64,000 nucleotides of DNA, taken from positions 125,818,310 to 125,882,309 of the forward strand of contig OX465282.1 of the NCBI GenBank assembly GCA_949987705.1, in the 5' to 3' direction. This DNA is from Thereva unica. Taxonomy: Eukaryota > Arthropoda > Insecta > Diptera > Therevidae. The translations under genes and the position numbers were made by a program. The notes beneath the pieces are model-generated. The model was given only the letters and a program-made list of their open reading frames with translations, ran no database searches and was not told where the DNA came from. Below are positions 31,703-43,830 of this stretch, piece after piece (the stretch's first letter is position 1; every line of letters starts with the position of its first letter).

Positions 31703-31708
31703 AATAAA
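31703..31708 (+). terminator. Polyadenylation signal of the 31229 gene
   Basis: AATAAA stands 48 nt after the stop codon, followed by T-rich sequence. Confidence 0.6.
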
Positions 31709-31709
31709 A

Positions 31710-33880
31710 CATATTTTTAATCTTTTTTTAAATGCGTATACGAATAAGAAATATTTTCAAAATTCATTGAATAAATTTTTGTATAACATGATATAATCAA
31801 AAACCCTACTCAGGGTGTTAATTTATAAGAGAATAATTCCAAACCAAATAAACAAGATAATATTAACTCAAACAACTTTTTTAAATAATGATCCTGCTTT
31901 TTTTGAATTGGTTGGCGAATAGCAGAAATAGAAGTTATTACAATTTAAATAAATTATAAAATTTTTCCAGACGTCTTTTCTTAAACACCCTGTATCCCAG
32001 TGGATAGTATCGATTATCGCGCTAATTTTTCTCTAAATATATCCACGAATCATTCCTTAAAAAGGATTATACATGTATGTATGTAGTCAAAAACACCCTG
32101 TACATTTCCAAATTTGACTCTTTGGCATTTATGGTTATCGATTTTAGGTGCCCCATCTCTAAATCGATTACCACTTTGCGATAAATATCTTATGCAACAT
32201 AATTAAATCATTAATTCTGAGTCTGGGATAAGTTAACACAAGAGATAACTTCATACCTAGTATAAAGATGCGACACAGGGCCGGCCCTAGGGCAGAGCGA
32301 GAGGTAAGGGCACCAAAATGAATGCGAAAAGCAATTTCGAGCAAACAATAAAATTTTGATGGCGCTTTTTGAAGGCGTTGTTTGTAGCTAACCAAGTCTA
32401 TGTACTCATGACTCGAGTACGGCACAAGCAGAGAGGACTAACTCCAAGAGCGATCGTACATGGCCTAAGGCTACATCCTGCTCGAGGTCCAGAGCAGACA
32501 GAATACGGCGGATCTAAACTCGCAATCTTAATGTGTAAACAAACTTGCTGAAGTTGTGAATGAAAGGTCCTGCGTGAATGTACTACTAACGATGGACTTC
32601 GGATACCATGGTTGGTGATACGGAGCTCTACCATGGGTGACCGCACTTTCTCGCCAGCTCATGGTATTAATATAGAAATACATTAAAAAACTTTTGAAGA
32701 TGGAGATGGGTTCCCTTAGCTCCCAAAGACAACCTACACTGACAGTTATATGTATTTGGATCCATGCATCAAGGTGTCGAATGTGGTCCTAGTAAAGGAG
32801 AGGGATGAAGAACCTTGAGATTCCTTCATTGGAAGATCTCCTGCCGAAGTAGAGGCACCTAATTGTAAGGCGACTCGAAAAAACTATCGCTTTCAGGAGA
32901 CGGGCTGACGGAGATCAAAAATGTTTTACGCGATATCTGGAAGCTAGCTACTCCAGTGTAGACGCTGGTAGAGTCTACGTGGCTCCCGAGGCAGAAAGGG
33001 ATACCGATTTTCTTAGTAAGAAAAGGGTTAGATCCTCAAAAAGGACGAAGGCTTTGGCCATACGGTTTGAAAAGCCTTCAGAAAAGTCGGACGCACCGAT
33101 AATGAAGTCTAGAACGACTCCAAAGCCCACCTCCTGTCAAATAGCAGAAAGTATAAGAATGATATGAGCCTTTTTGTAATCGAGTACTTCCCGGCAGCAA
33201 CAGTAGACCCCACTAGCACTGGAAAAGATAATGGTATACAAGAAGACCCTAGGGGTGTAGGAGTAAAGAATACTACACAAAGTGAACCGCATCAAATTCA
33301 CAGAGATGACGTTGTCAGGATGGTGAACACTGCAATTTGGGCTGATGGTAGGAGAAGCCTCTTTTAACGAGAGGGTGACTCTCTCCACCATCTTAACCTT
33401 ACCAGCACAACCATGCAATACGAACAACCAAATTGCCTCCAAAGAAAGTAACCCTAAAACCACCATCGAAACCCTTATGAGGCAGGCAAGTAGTACAATT
33501 TATGTATATGAAGTGAAAGCGTCGACCAAAGGGCGCGGAAAGACAATCTCGCTCCACCTTCAACAAGACCTAGGGCCGACGTAGCTGCGATAGCTAGAAT
33601 TAAGAACCAAAACGCATTCCAAAGTAAAAATCCCGATGCATTTATAAGCAATGGGAGTGAAAATACAAAATATTTTCTGGTTTGAGATGTCAGCTCCAAG
33701 CTCAGATTCAAAATGATAAAGAGAGCAGGATAAAATGTTTAATTTAATGTATTTAAAACAACCAATAAATAAAGAAAAAACTGCTGTAGCTAAATGAAAC
33801 ACCCAGCTTCCTTTTTACGAAGTCTTCCTCCTTCGGAAAAATAAAAAATCATACTCCTGTCATCTCACCCTTAGTCAGCG
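31710..33880. other. Gene-free stretch with one hAT-like terminus
   Basis: No gene is supported. At about 32276-32300 the sequence CAGGGCCGGCCCTAGGGC resembles the outer end of hAT elements, but I could not find its partner end. Several medium frames at 32980-33590 have element-like composition (Lys/Arg/Ser-rich) without a recognisable domain. Confidence 0.4.
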
Positions 33881-34109
33881 TTTAGAAGCACAACATGAAC
33901 CGGGATGGAAGTTTCACTCTAGCTATCTCTTCGGGAGCGAAAATCCAAGTTCTGGACTTTTTCTCCCGGTTTATAAACGGTGATAGAAGTTTCGATCTGG
34001 AGGGAAACTCCGCTTATAAACGTAGTAATTTTTGTAGGCTCTGTAGGTGCTCGAAAAGGTGTAGTAAGCATATGTGATTTGCGCTCACACCACTGATTCA
34101 GCTCAAAAT

Positions 34110-34700
34110 TTTGTGCCGATAAAAAGTTGATTCCGATCAAATTATGATAGGAATCAATTTATGTGCGGAATCAATGCCTTTTTCATAATTGCATGGTTGC
34201 TTGCCTGCTTGCATGCATGTTTGCAAAAGAGCAACTGTCAGTTAAATCAGTTGCGCAATCTAGAAACTTTGCATTTTTCAATGAAAGAAATCAGCTGTCA
34301 AAAATGTCAGAATTTTGACGTTTCAAGCATAAAGTCTTTTTCCTTCATTTTCTGAGTTCTTTTGCCGCTAAAAAATAAAACTATAGAGCACATAAGATAA
34401 ATTTCAATAATATTTTAAATTAAAATAATATCGAAAAACGATAACAACATTTCACTTTTGACACTTTTCTTCTTTAATCAAATAAGCATGCGTACAAAAA
34501 TAGTTGCAAGATTTGCGCAGACTTGCCAAGCAGGTTGCAGTTTTGAACACATTTTCTTTTTGAATACCATGCAAAAGATCGATTTGCGCAACCATGCAAT
34601 TATGAAAAGGGCCCAAATTGAATACATGCGAATTCCGTTCACATTGCTGATTCCTATCGGAATTGTTTCCGTTCAATTTTCGATTTGAGCGCCGCTTACT
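34110..34700. repeat. Imperfect inverted-repeat element (MITE-like)
   Basis: The left arm around 34110-34200 (with TTTTTCATAATTGCATGGTTGC) is inverted near 34590-34690, where the complement of CATAATTGCATGGTTGC recurs. The spacer also holds related GCATG/TTGCAA strings in both directions. The ends and target duplication are not defined. No coding sequence. Confidence 0.5.
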
Positions 34701-34916
34701 GAACTGCAAATTTCAATCCTTATTCAAACTCAAATTTAATCTAGGATTGGAAATAATTTTTAAAATTGAAAAGGTAGTTTTAACCCCTTTTAAAATTGTG
34801 TGCTTAGTTTTAAAAGTTATTTAATCAAAATAAGTCTGTACTTGAAATTGTTGAATTTTGAAAAACTTGGCAGAAAACTCGTTTTAGAACCTACATATAA
34901 TACATAGTTACAATAG

Positions 34917-35230
34917 CTTTGTGAGCTTTTTGATTAACAGATTTCATAGGGTAACAAGACTTATCCTAGGCAGTACATTTGTCCCTTTCACGATGTTAAA
35001 TTGTTATTTAAAGGATGTTAAATTTTTGTAAAAGTCCCACATCAAAAATATCCGACTAGGCTCGGTATGAGCTTGTATACCTACACAAAAAGATCATAAA
35101 TAGCCCCACTGCCTGTTATTGACCTTGGCTTCGTGCAGCATCGTCCTCCACGATTGTGGGTCCCAGTCTTGAAATATCCAATTCATACCTAGGATTCATA
35201 TATCTTCTTCTAGGCTATCTGTATATCCCT
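34917..35230 (-). repeat. Repeat family R, uninterrupted copy
   Basis: Reverse-complemented, it matches 17570-17750 joined to 20784-20912 at roughly 75-85 percent by eye, without the Copia insertion between them. It therefore shows the pre-insertion structure. It runs directly into a SINE at about 35230. Confidence 0.75.
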
Positions 35231-35654
35231 GGCTACCATCCCAGAGGTCCCGGGTTCGAATCTCGGCCAGCCCCACGGTTCTTCGCCTTTTCCTATTTTC
35301 CACCCACATGAATTTCCTTCTTTCTTCTTCCTCTTTACATTCTTGATTCCTCCTGTCATAGCCTTGCTTAGCCCTTCCTCCCTCCGCCTAAGTGCATGTC
35401 ATCGGTCGGTTGATGAGATTCAACTCGTTTGAGGAGGCATAACACTCCAGCTAGTTGTTTCTTGATGCCCCGATGTGAAAGTTGTGATAGTAATGGTTGG
35501 ATGTAGGTGGACTAAAGATATTGCGGGTAGTTTGTGGCAGTTCCTTCCTTCCCGACTAGATCTGCTGTTCGGCATTGCACTCTATATGAAAGAAATAGAT
35601 TGTCGACAGCATAAAGGGTCTTTCCTGAGTCTCTAGTCTTTCACATAAAAAAAT
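35230..35654 (+). mobile_element. tRNA-derived SINE, 5'-truncated copy
   Basis: It matches 4092-4519: the B box (GGTTCGAATCTC near 35253), body blocks such as GGTTGATGAGA and GGCATAACACTCCAG, and the end TCTAGTCTTTCACA plus A tail. The A box portion of the head is missing. The A tail runs straight into the left end of the large inverted-repeat structure. Confidence 0.82.
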
Positions 35655-35655
35655 A

Positions 35656-38600
35656 GTTGGGATATGGGTTTGACCACATATAATCAACTTCGGTCCATAT
35701 AATCAACTTCGCAGTATGATGAACGTAGACGGACGGAATAAACTGACCTAAGAATTTTGAAAGACAAATTAGTAATACATTTAGCACAAGTGGGAAATTT
35801 ACTAGTATGAGAACTGGTGACAAAGTTCCTGAGAAAAGCTAGTTCAAATAACTATAATAGTGGCAAATCCACAAGATTTTTCCAGAGACTTTGTTTTTCC
35901 GGAAGGTTAGTAATCAAACATTTCCTTCGTACTTCGTTCGATACTCTAAGCGGTTGTCCGAATTCGTATGGAGCGTGTTTAAGCACTGCTGAGGAGATAT
36001 TAGCAAAACTAATCAATATAAAGTACTTGTCAGACTTGACCAAAAAGAACTAATTTTTCGGTAACTATAGTTACTGTGTAGTATACTACAAATTCCGGTC
36101 TGAGCCGCAATTTCCTGAAACTGTAGATCATATAGGAAACCCATCAAAAATGTGGTGGTCCCAGGTTTGAAAAATTCTTTGTAAACATAAATTTGCACGA
36201 TTCTTTTAAAGAGTATCGGATTTTGCCGAGTGATGTTTTGTTGGAAATCTATCGCTGTGCAGAATCCAAAAAAAGATCATTTTATTTAGAATGGGTCTCA
36301 TTCCATCGAGTTTTTTAGATATTGACAAAACTTATCAATTTAAGGCCTTTCTGACACTTAGCCGAAATTTTCCATTTCAACAAATGGCCCGATCGAATGT
36401 TATGAAATTTTTTTCAGAGCATTTTTTCGTTAATATTCCTCTTTCGGCACCGCAAAGAAGTTGATATAGTTTTTGGTTCGTGTGGTATCGTGCAGGTTCA
36501 AAAGTCGTTTATGTCGTTTTAACCAAAAAAAAGGGTTGACCAAATTTCATAAAAATCTTTTCAGATCATATTTCTGTTAATACGCTTCGAACGACATCTG
36601 ACCACATGACCAAATGACCACGAACACAGCCATACTTCTTTTCAAATTTTTGCTTAAAATGCTATTGGGACCTTGAAAAATGTACATAAATACATATGTA
36701 CGTCGAAAATTTCGATTTCGATTTTCGGACCGATTGCAATAACTTCCCATACTGGCACTCTTTGTAAATTTAGTATTTTTCAAAATGCCAAAAGAACGGA
36801 TTTACCGACCCCAGTTCGGTAATGTTCATGTGCAATTCGAGCTTGAAATTGTTGTTGCTTTTTCGTCCGATGTCAGAAAAGCAAAAGCCCACTGGAATGG
36901 CATTCCACTATTCCATGTAGAGTTGAGTCGGACTTACAGGAGGCAATTCATTTGTCCCGTACACGTTAGTTAATTATACTGAGGCCTCAACTTTTTTAAA
37001 TGTCCCAGTTCAAAAATAGTGTACTACTGGGATATGAGCATGCCTCGTGCGATTGTAAATTACGAAGTGGAGAGACATTTCTTACTTCTTCTGTGGCAGT
37101 AAAATATCCAATTTGAACTGCGCCGAGGTGAGATTGTAAAGAGGAACTGGAACAAAATGAAGACATGAATGGATGAAGGTGATATGTCGCAAAATTAAAA
37201 TCGACTTCAAAGTTTCGCATAAACATTTTGGAGATATTCGAAAAGGAATAACCTTTATTTTTTTTAAATGGTGTGGAGCGGCGTAAACAGTTTAATATAT
37301 TTTTATGATAGAAGAGAAAAAATAAAAAAAAAAATTGTAGTATTTTATTTTAAAAAAACTGAACACAACTCCATCTTCCACAAACAAAGTTTTAATACAA
37401 ATTGAGAAAATTAATTCTGAAAGAGACAAGTTCTTTAAAAAGTGGCTGTTTTAAGGTTTATTTTTTTGTTTGTAAGCACATAAAACCTTCATCAAAGCGG
37501 TGGTATTCGATGAAAGGTCAATATCCTAGGCCAGTGATTCTTAACCGGTGGGCCGCGGCCCTCTAAAGGGCCGTAAGAAGTTTTGCCGGGGGCCGCCAAA
37601 AATTAATGAGTTTTCATTAATTGTGAAGTTTGAATGTTATATAAATAGACAAGGCATTAATAGGCAACCCATTTTTGTATTTATTATATAAAAAAATTAA
37701 ATTTAAATTAATAAATATAAATTATTATTAAAAAAATGGGGGTCACAAACAAATTTTGAAATATTTGGTGGGCCGCGAGTATAAGAAGGTTAACAACCAC
37801 TGTCCTAGGCACTATCAACTTTTCGAACTAAGACTGTGCAGGGTTGTAGTTTTTGTGCCTTCTGAACTCCTCTTTTCTAAAGCCGGTCAAGTTCTGGGAG
37901 AAAGAAGCAATAGGTTAAGTGGCAACAAAGTGTCACAAATCTCTCTCTATAACAAATAAAATATTTTCGTGTTATTAACTTCCCAGAGTAAGAAGTTACT
38001 GTAATCGGTCCGAAAATCGAAATTTTCTACGTATTTTCATCTTTCAAGGTCCCAGGAGCATTTTAAGCAAAAAATTGGGAGGAAGTATGTGTGTGTGTGC
38101 GTGTGTGCGTACGGATGTGGTCATTCTATCTTACACGATATCGCGCGAACCAAAACTGATATCGATTTCGTTGTGGTGTCGTTCGAAGCGTATTAACCGA
38201 AATATGATCTGAAAAGATTTTCATAAAATTCGGTCGAACCGTTTTTTCTTTGTTTAAACGACGTTTGTGATTTTTGTACCTGCATGATACCGCGCGAACC
38301 AAAAACTATATCGACTTGATTGTCGGTCAAAGTGGTGCCGAAAAAAGAATATTAACGAAGAAATGCTCTGAAAAAAATTTCATAATATTCGGTTGGGCCT
38401 TTTTTGTTTAAATAGAAAAACTTCGGTTAATTGTCAGAAAGACCTTAAATTGACAAGTTTTGCTAATGTCTAATAAACTCAATGGAATGAGACCTGTTCT
38501 AAACGAAGTGATCTTTTTGGGTTCTGTACAGCGATAGCGCCTTCGAACAAAACATCACTTGTAAAAATCCGACAAGCTTTCAAAATCGTTCAAAAATTTC

Positions 38601-39546
38601 GTTACCCTTTACAAACAGCGCGAATTTTTCAAACCTTGGATTAGCACTTTTTGACGGGGAATTGTTTTCTAAGCGTGATACAGTTTCAGAAAATTGCGGT
38701 TCATCCCGGGATTTCCAGTAGTTACCGCAAAATTTGTTCTTTTTGGTTAAGTCTGACAAGTACTTAACAGTTGTAGTTTTGCTAATATCTCCGGAAAGCT
38801 TTGGAATTTCCAAATGAAGTCATTCGCTTCTCAGTTTGTCAATGGCGCTTCAACACGCTCAATACGAATTTGAACACCCGCTTTAGTGCAGCGAACGAAA
38901 TACGGAGGATATGTTTGTTTGCTAACGTGCAGGAAAAACAAATTCTCTAGAAAAATCTTGTGGATTTACTACTATTATACTTATTTGAACTAGTTTCTCT
39001 CGGGATCGCTTTGTCATCAGTTCTGATACTAGCCAATTTTCCAGTAGTACGAATAACAATTTTGTAAGTAGTCAGTTTATTCCATCTTCGTTCGCCATAC
39101 TGGTGTTGTAAAGCACCCATGTCAGCATATTAGTACCCTTCCAGCATACTTTTATTTTTCCAACAATTGCTACTTGCTAAATTCTTCAATTCTACAATTT
39201 CATTAACCTTCCTTTAAAGTCACGTATGCATTCTATATTTCCTGCAATTATGCTAACTTATCAAAACGATCCCTTGTTTTTCTCAATAAGTCACGTTAAT
39301 ATCAGGTTTCATCCTGTTTTCCACCGGTTGAACTCTATTTTCTTTAAATCCCAATAGACACTCCAGTTTGATTTTCCAACGTGGTCGGGTCTTCGCGGAA
39401 TCATTTTTTGATTAATTAAAAAAGGTTTAATAAAGTTAATTAATTGTTTTAAAAAAAATTTAAGATTTCATTTAACATCCCGATCAACCTCAACACTGGG
39501 AAGTTAATCGTGTGGACCGAAGGGGTCAAACCCACATCCCAACTAG
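35656..39546. mobile_element. 3.9-kb element with inverted arms over 1 kb
   Basis: The left arm (35656 to about 36760) is matched in inverted orientation by the right arm (about 37985-39546), at roughly 75-80 percent identity by eye. Anchors include TAGTTGGGAT at 35656 against ATCCCAACTA at 39537, and GTCAGACTTGACCAAAAAGAAC at 36031 against its complement near 38735. The right arm has about 400 bp extra near 39090-39480. The 1.2-kb centre encodes nothing I recognise and carries a hAT MITE. It is probably a foldback or very-long-TIR DNA transposon; a local inverted duplication is the alternative. Confidence 0.7.
37532..37802. mobile_element. 271-bp hAT MITE with perfect 8-bp target duplication
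   Basis: The ends CAGTGATTCTTAACC and the complement CAGTGGTTGTTAACC are of the widespread hAT type, with GGGCCGCG motifs inside both. TCCTAGGC is duplicated at 37524-37531 and 37803-37810. It is inserted in the centre of the large inverted-repeat element. No coding capacity. Confidence 0.9.
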
Positions 39547-40635
39547 TTTTCAATTTCAGGTAGTTTCGTTTTAAATCTGTAAATATATTTTTCCTTATAC
39601 AATTAACAAAAATTTTGAAGAATATTTTGGTAATTAACATTCATAGGCACTATAACTAATATTCCTATTCATTCTTTCATCATTTATCATATCCTTTCTT
39701 TCACAAACGCAATAGAATCTACCCGCATCACAACATTTCATTACAATGGCACCTCGCCTCATTTGAAGTGAGACATTGTATTGGTTCAAAAGGAAAAAGA
39801 GGCTCCTCTTACAAACTCATTTTATAATCGTGTCCTACCCAACACTAATTCCACGTGATTACTCTCTTTTGAGCGAGCTTTATGCTCAGTTGAATATGTG
39901 TAAATTGGTTAGGTTATTTTAAAATTCAGTTCGCCAATTTGCACGATGAATGTTAGGATTACGATTAAGAGCAATTAGCCAACATACATTTACAGAACAA
40001 ATCGCACTTTTGTTTTGTTGTTGGCGGGCCCCCAAACGTGCGGGGCCTGTAGCATTTGATACTCTTGCAACATGACTAATCCGCCACTGCCGAAGGCCAT
40101 CAACGGCAATGGTACATTTACAACACGTGCGTTTGGGATGGAAAATTACCTTTATTCTAACTACGTATACGTACTGAGCACACGCGATCTTTTTTTTGGA
40201 AAGTCTATTGTTTTTTTACCGAACAAATAAAAAATAAGGGGTCCAGAATTTATGTTCTAATATGGCATTGAATTTCTACAAGTTTAAATAAATATTAATT
40301 TTTCCGGGGAAATTTTGTGATCGATAAAACAATCGCTTCAACTGAGATAATATCATTTGATTGGCCAAAAAGTGCTCAACATGTTCAAAGAATCGATTTC
40401 CCTTAATACGCCCCATAATTCCAAAATAAAATCTGAGCAACACGCAAACATCAAGGGTAAATATCAATATGAAACCGCTGTTTACTTGCCTACAAACATG
40501 GCTCCACGTTGGATTTTGGAATGTTTATCCATAAATAAAGGTGATTAAACATTTTGGAAACAATTACTTTAAATATTGAACGTTCTAGATAAAAATTTTT
40601 GTGGATTACGTCTATTCTAGCACATGTACCAAAGA
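39547..40635. other. Gene-free stretch
   Basis: AT-rich sequence without a supported coding region or bounded repeat. Confidence 0.4.
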
Positions 40636-40641
40636 AAACAT

Positions 40642-40795
40642 TATAAATACTACGAATATTTTTCAGGTTACTGCAGAATACTGTTTTCAATAGCAATCAA
40701 AGCGGCGAATAACACTTATTTTGTGATAAGCCTACAAACAGGTAGTCTCGATAGATTAAACGAAATTAACATTTCACTTTACTTTTATTTTGCAG
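40642..40795 (+). promoter_or_regulatory. Promoter and candidate 5'-UTR intron of the 40797 gene
   Basis: TATAAATA at 40642-40649 would set the start near 40672. The leader has a donor-like CAG|GTAGTC at 40742 and an acceptor TTTTGCAG ending at 40795, giving a 54-bp intron. The acceptor lies 4 nt before the second ATG (40800), the same distance as in the paralogues. That favours the second Met as the true start. Confidence 0.5.
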
Positions 40796-40796
40796 A

Positions 40797-41085
40797 ATGA
40801 TGAATTTTAAGTTAATGTTTCTCATCACTATCGCTACAGCCGGTTTTGCTACTGTATACGCTGGACAATGGGATGTGATTTATCTTAGGCCAGTAGCCAA
40901 GATTATATCACTTTGTGAATCTCCAAAATTACAAGATCAACAAGATATCTGTCCAAAATTACAGGGCAGCGGTAGCGAAATTCGTAAAAGATATAAGAGA
41001 ATGGTGCAAAACCAGTGATAAGAAGCAAAGAGTTAAAACGCATATTTGTTGGGCGATTGAACAAGCTGAAAAAAAGGACAACTGA
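40797..41085 (+). pseudogene. Small secreted cysteine protein, broken by a +1 frameshift
   Basis: The open frame gives a signal peptide (hydrophobic residues 7-21), then two cysteines (40 and 52, 11 residues between) and stops at 41018 after 73 residues. From about 40970 the next frame carries the missing second half, including W-C-K-T and H-I-C-W, and ends at TGA 41083-41085. That frame supplies cysteines 3 and 4 at the family spacing. One extra base near 40970 (the G-rich GGGCAGCGG) explains the break. AATAAA follows at 41149-41154. Either the gene is a recent pseudogene or this is a single-base assembly error. Confidence 0.78.
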
Positions 41086-41154
41086 ATGTGGGAAATCCAG
41101 TTTATTAACTTTCCGTAATTATGAAAAGCTTGTATACTTGTTTTTAGAAATAAA

Positions 41155-41739
41155 TTATTAAATTTCAAAATAATGTAATATTTACTTTGAAACCAATTTC
41201 ATTTAATAAGGAATTTATAAATATTCTTTGTCAGTGGTGGGTATCCTTTTAGGCATGGTAATTCTTAGACCCATACCCATCTTTTACCCCAACCAACAAA
41301 GCTCCCAAAAGAATTTTCTTGCACTGGAAAGCCAACTGGTTGGTTCGCATTCACTTCTTTCAAGCGCGTGTGTGTGGGATTTGTGTTTCCGTAGTCTTAA
41401 TTCGAACTCTGCCACGTTGTGGGTCACCAAAAGTAAACGAGCCGGAATGCGTGTTTTCATTCCTCACTCCACCAAATATATACAAAGCCTATTTTCAATG
41501 GGGAATCCATGAATGCAATTAAGATGCAAGATTAGATCTAACCAAAAAGAGTCACTTCATCGAAAGGAAATCAAATTGAGAAACTCTTGCAATTACATCA
41601 TAAAGAAAGTCAAATCATTATTTGACGATAGATTGAGGAGTATGACTCTCAACCACTTTAGGCATTCAACTAAAATTTTATTACTCGAAACTGCTATACC
41701 TTCTCGACCCCGCGAATACCATCCACTCAATGGAGCTGG
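41155..41739. other. Gene-free stretch
   Basis: Nothing supported; frames here are short and show no recognisable domain. Confidence 0.35.
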
Positions 41740-42436
41740 CTTTCTTCAGGACTCGCATGGTATATAGGTATCTCAAAGTACTTGAAATCCACTGACCTTG
41801 ACAATATTGCCCTTATGGTATCTAAGAAATGTGCCTCACCTTTGGATAAAATTCTGCGCAAACTTTTCCAGATTTTTGCATTCTAACTCATGCTCAACTC
41901 ATTCCAAAAAAAGCCAATCCGACGACCGCTCTAACCACCCGCCCAATAGCAATTGCTATCTACTATATTCTCTCCAAAATAATGGAGCCACTAATCAGTA
42001 GAAAGCTAATGGATTATCTAGAATCTAACCAAACGACAGGCAGTACGACTTTAGACCAAAAAGAATTACTGACGATTTCCTCGCGCGTTTTGCCGAACAT
42101 CTCGACCAGATCAGCCATCACATCGATGAGTCAGATTTGGTTGCTTTAGATATTTTCAAGGCTTTGGAAATAGAGTGGCACTTTACTCTGTTCTATGGAA
42201 CAGACTTAAGTACTTCCATTCCGACCTTTTAAATAAGATAGTATTGGATAGCGAGAATCTAACTCCTACACCATTTCGGCCCATGGGTCAATTCTATAAC
42301 CCGAACGTTTTTACTAATCCCTTCCAACCCGCTTCGCTGATTACGATACGGATTACTAGCGCCACGTCAGAATGCCTTTTTTTAGAAATCAAAGTTCTAC
42401 CAATCAACAAGAAATACATTCGGCCCCGCCTTTAAT
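41740..42436 (+). pseudogene. Heavily decayed CR1/L2-like RT copy
   Basis: The sequence follows the RT start of the 9096 element block by block (AGGACTCGC, AAATCCACTG, TGTGCCTCACCTTTGG, CGCCCAATAGCAATTGC, TCTCCAAAATAATGGAG) with many substitutions, indels and stops. It is clearly older than the other two copies in the window. Confidence 0.75.
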
Positions 42437-42910
42437 TCAACTGAATTGATCGGGCAAGCACCATAAAAAAACATCCCTCGCGTGTCTGGAGCAAAATCGT
42501 CCATCAAACTCAGTGGTTATGGGACTTTGTGTGTCACCTGTTCTACTATCTAGAGCGCCCATAAGAAGAAGAAATAGTAAAGGCGAAAGTAGGCAATATT
42601 GTTGTACTCCTGAGTTCACTTCAAAGCTGTCGTATAACTTTCCATTGTGAAAAACTCTGAAATTGGAATTGTTGTATAAAGCCTTTAACAATTTATTATT
42701 TTGTCAGGCAATCCTTGTTGCCTTAGTGCCTGCCATATAAAGCTCCTATTAACCAAGTCGAACGCTTTCTCATAGTCTACGAAAGCAATCCAGTAGACTG
42801 CTCGATTATGATTCTCAAGGTTTTAATACGATCTATGCAGGAGGGATCTTCCTGTTGTCTTCTAAGCATTCAGTCTACTGCCTCTCTTATCCTAGATAGT
42901 AATATATGGG
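42437..42910 (-). pseudogene. RT fragment related to the CFDP2-like non-LTR element
   Basis: The minus strand encodes K-A-L-Y-N-N-S-N-F-R-V, F-E-V-N-S-G-V-Q-Q and L-L-S-P-L-L-F-L, the block before the RT catalytic motif. Upstream (42700-42910) in broken frames are R-I-K-T-L-R-I-I-I-E and D-Y-E-K-A-F-D-type segments. It joins the CR1/L2-like remnant head to tail on the opposite strand. Confidence 0.75.
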
Positions 42911-42997
42911 GCAAGGTTTCGTCCACAGATCGAAATTGATGCCGATGTTCGCAGTTGCGATGTTGAGAGTAGCGCAGAATAATCTCCATCACAGTAA

Positions 42998-43553
42998 CCC
43001 GGCCTTTACACGGGACAGTATTATACTGTTACTGTCACTGTCACTGTCTCATGTAAACGTCTACAATCCCGACTTTATTACTGTCGCGACAGTACTGGCA
43101 AGATAACAATCTCGACAATACTGTCTAGAAAGTAATTTGACAATTTGTGAAATCAAGTTGACGAAAAGTGATTTTAAGGTGGTAACTACATGCAAGAGTT
43201 TGCCTATCGGTACGATGCGAAGTGCTCGTTGGATATTTTATTTCATTATTTCAGTTTAATAAATAAAAATTTACTTTCAGGCCAAAATGACAACTTTTAT
43301 TTTACCAATTCATACAACAAGAAGCAGATTTACCCAATATTTTATCTTCCTGTGTCTCCTTTTTTCATCCTTTTCGATATCCTCAAGCACTTTTAAGCAC
43401 TTTAAAGCGGTTACTGCAACACCACAACGTGTGAAAACAGTTTTAGAGTGAACTGTCGGTCAGTTGATCGAACGCTAATCGGCTGGCTGCACAGTATTTG
43501 ACAGTTCCAGACAGAACTGTGCATCAGTAGAACTGTCCCGTGTAAAGGCCGGG
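42998..43553. mobile_element. 556-bp PIF/Harbinger-type MITE
   Basis: The termini CCCGGCCTTTACACGGGACAGT are inverted with at least 22 matching bases, and TAA is duplicated at 42995-42997 and 43554-43556. The sub-ends hold many ACTGT/ACAGT repeats. No transposase segment is recognised. The 3-bp TWA duplication and the G/C-rich terminus indicate Harbinger. Confidence 0.85.
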
Positions 43554-43830
43554 TAAGGCTTCATACGCCAGTCTCTGCTTACGCCTTTCGAAAGCTGATT
43601 TGGATATCGTCCTGGTACAAGAGTCCTGGATTGTCCGGGGCCTTTTGTGCGTAATTAGGACTCCAAAATACAGGTTGCTATACCCTTAAAAGGGGAAGGT
43701 AAGCCAGGAGCCTGTTTAAGCGTAAATAATGAACTTACCGCTTTTATGTTGTATAAGTATAGCTATACTGACACTGTGGTTGTTTGTTTTTATGGAAGAC
43801 TATAGGCACAGAGAAAGCCCCTTTATACTG

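Noticed and set aside
32979..33590. Host gene in the 33-kb region
   Set aside because: Frames are short, broken and without recognisable domains; composition suggests mobile-element remnants, but I could not identify one.
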